From positions 1-6,807 of the forward strand of contig JAGGYZ010000338.1 of NCBI GenBank assembly GCA_021162285.1: a stretch of DNA of 6,807 bases, in the 5' to 3' direction. The notes beneath the pieces were generated by a model. It searched no databases and was not told where the DNA came from. It saw only the letters and a list, made by a program, of their open reading frames with translations. Position 1 is the stretch's first letter. Each line of letters starts with the position of its first letter. The position numbers and the translations under genes were made by a program. Of the stretch, positions 6,063 through 6,807 are shown piece after piece. This DNA is from Candidatus Fermentibacteraceae bacterium (GTDB taxonomy: Bacteria; Fermentibacterota; Fermentibacteria; Fermentibacterales; JCC-6).

Positions 6063-6807
6063 TAGTAACCTGGAGGAGGTGTTTCTGTTACCTGATCAAG
6101 CGGGCGGAGAGTGCAGAGGGTGGTGTATCCGTACTGCTCTCCATTGTCGTACGCTGTAGTCGTGTTTGCAGACTCCTGACAGTACTCGCAGTTAAACACA
6201 GGAAGGCCTGCTGTTTTCCAGTACTGCAAAGACTGAATGTACTCGGCCGTCAGTGAAGGCTCCACTGCAATATCTCCTGGAATATCACCGGTATCGGGGT
6301 CACCGCCGCCGTCGAACCAGATTGCCTCTTGAGCTATTGCGTCAAACACCTGTATGTAGTCAAGTCTGTAGCCCATTTCTGCGGCATTCTGGGCAATTAT
6401 TATAAAATCCGGATCTCTGCTGTGAACGTACTGTTCTATCCACTGTACATATTCCACCAGCAGGTCTTCGGGGTCCTGCCCCATTGCTTCAGCAGCATCA
6501 ACTACTGCATCAAAAGCATAAACCTCAAGCCAGTCAAGATAGATTCCGTCGTAGCCGTCATTGATGATCCTTGTGAGATATTCAGCCATAATTGCTTTCC
6601 AGTCATCATGCCAGAAAAGTACAGGATAATTCCCGTCCCAGCCGTCGGGGTCTTCTCCTGCTATCCAGGACGGGTTGCCTACTTCCCAGCCATCCTGCCA
6701 GTACCAGCGGTAGTCTTCAGCCTCGCCTACATCAATGTAACAGATAACCATCTTCCCTGTTGACTGCAGGTACTCAACATCTGCAGCACTGTCCCAGCCC
6801 ACCTCCC
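6062..6807 (-). CDS. GH114 (endo-alpha-1,4-polygalactosaminidase-like, TM1410 type) protein, 5' end cut by the window
   Basis: The open frame enters from the right edge and ends with TAG at 6064-6062; about 248 C-terminal residues are seen. Counting from the in-frame GTG at 6802, the family marks run in order: MVICYIDVGEAEDYRWYW (18-35), SWIAGEDPDGWDGNYPVLFW (45-64), GYDGIYLDWLEVY (83-95), IIIAQNAAEM (134-143), AIAQEAIWFD (155-164), PVFNCEYCQE (201-210) and GYTTLCTLRPLD (225-236). These fit the TIM-barrel GH114 family, which cleaves galactosaminogalactan-type exopolysaccharide in characterised fungal and bacterial members and was formerly misannotated as Cys-tRNA synthetase-related. The acidic residues in the GEAED and YLDWLE motifs are catalytic candidates. 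Missing upstream are the first barrel strand and any signal peptide, so export cannot be judged. The GTG at 6802 is internal, not a start. It is coupled to the MutS-like gene. Confidence 0.87.
   Translation of the reverse strand, partial: EVGWDSAADVEYLQSTGKMVICYIDVGEAEDYRWYWQDGWEVGNPSWIAGEDPDGWDGNYPVLFWHDDWKAIMAEYLTRIINDGYDGIYLDWLEVYAFDAVVDAAEAMGQDPEDLLVEYVQWIEQYVHSRDPDFIIIAQNAAEMGYRLDYIQVFDAIAQEAIWFDGGGDPDTGDIPGDIAVEPSLTAEYIQSLQYWKTAGLPVFNCEYCQESANTTTAYDNGEQYGYTTLCTLRPLDQVTETPPPGY

Noticed and set aside
6329..6763. 144-residue plus-strand open frame opposite the GH114 gene
   Set aside because: It is antisense to a clear GH114 sequence and shows no recognisable domain or convincing ribosome-binding site.
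6800..6802. GTG as a start codon for the GH114 gene
   Set aside because: The frame stays open to the window edge, and the family's first barrel strand should lie upstream. The neighbouring GGGAG overlaps the codon rather than sitting at ribosome-binding distance.

Overview
The window is bacterial DNA of moderate GC content by eye. It is densely packed, with most genes on the minus strand. No gene here fixes the taxon. A GlmL-type ASKHA protein with a long C-terminal extension, a membrane-anchored MutS-like ATPase and a GH114 enzyme together suggest an anaerobic environmental bacterium, possibly a candidate phylum near the FCB group. That placement is a weak inference from gene content only.

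Layout, left to right. The 5' two thirds of a GT4 glycosyltransferase (minus) runs off the left edge. A 73-bp divergent spacer separates it from a plus-strand gene for a 135-residue protein with two membrane helices and no recognised function. That gene ends 3 bp from the CCA end of a convergent tRNA-Phe(GAA) gene (minus). Upstream of the tRNA comes a minus-strand run read from the right edge leftward: a GH114 (endo-alpha-1,4-polygalactosaminidase-like) gene cut at its 5' end by the window; a 526-residue membrane MutS-like ATPase whose GTG start overlaps the GH114 stop; a 142-bp AT-rich spacer with a TATAAT box; a 916-residue glutamate mutase L (GlmL/'MutL')-family protein; and a 57-residue rubredoxin-like protein whose start overlaps the GlmL stop. 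tRNA-Phe then follows behind its own promoter.

How the genes may work together. There are two translationally coupled pairs: GH114 with the MutS-like ATPase, and the GlmL-like protein with the rubredoxin. The first suggests cell-surface or exopolysaccharide work next to a membrane ATPase of unknown role. The second suggests an ATP-driven reactivating or chaperone protein for a radical or B12 enzyme, made with a small iron-sulphur electron carrier. No mutase subunit lies in the window, so the GlmL-like protein is an orphan here. The MutS-like and 'MutL' names are a coincidence of nomenclature: neither protein shows mismatch-repair architecture.

The points most worth a second look are the large beta-barrel-rich C-terminal module of the GlmL-like protein, its coupling to a degenerate rubredoxin, and the membrane MutS-like ATPase coupled to a glycoside hydrolase. 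No mobile element, CRISPR array, riboswitch or convincing intrinsic terminator was seen.
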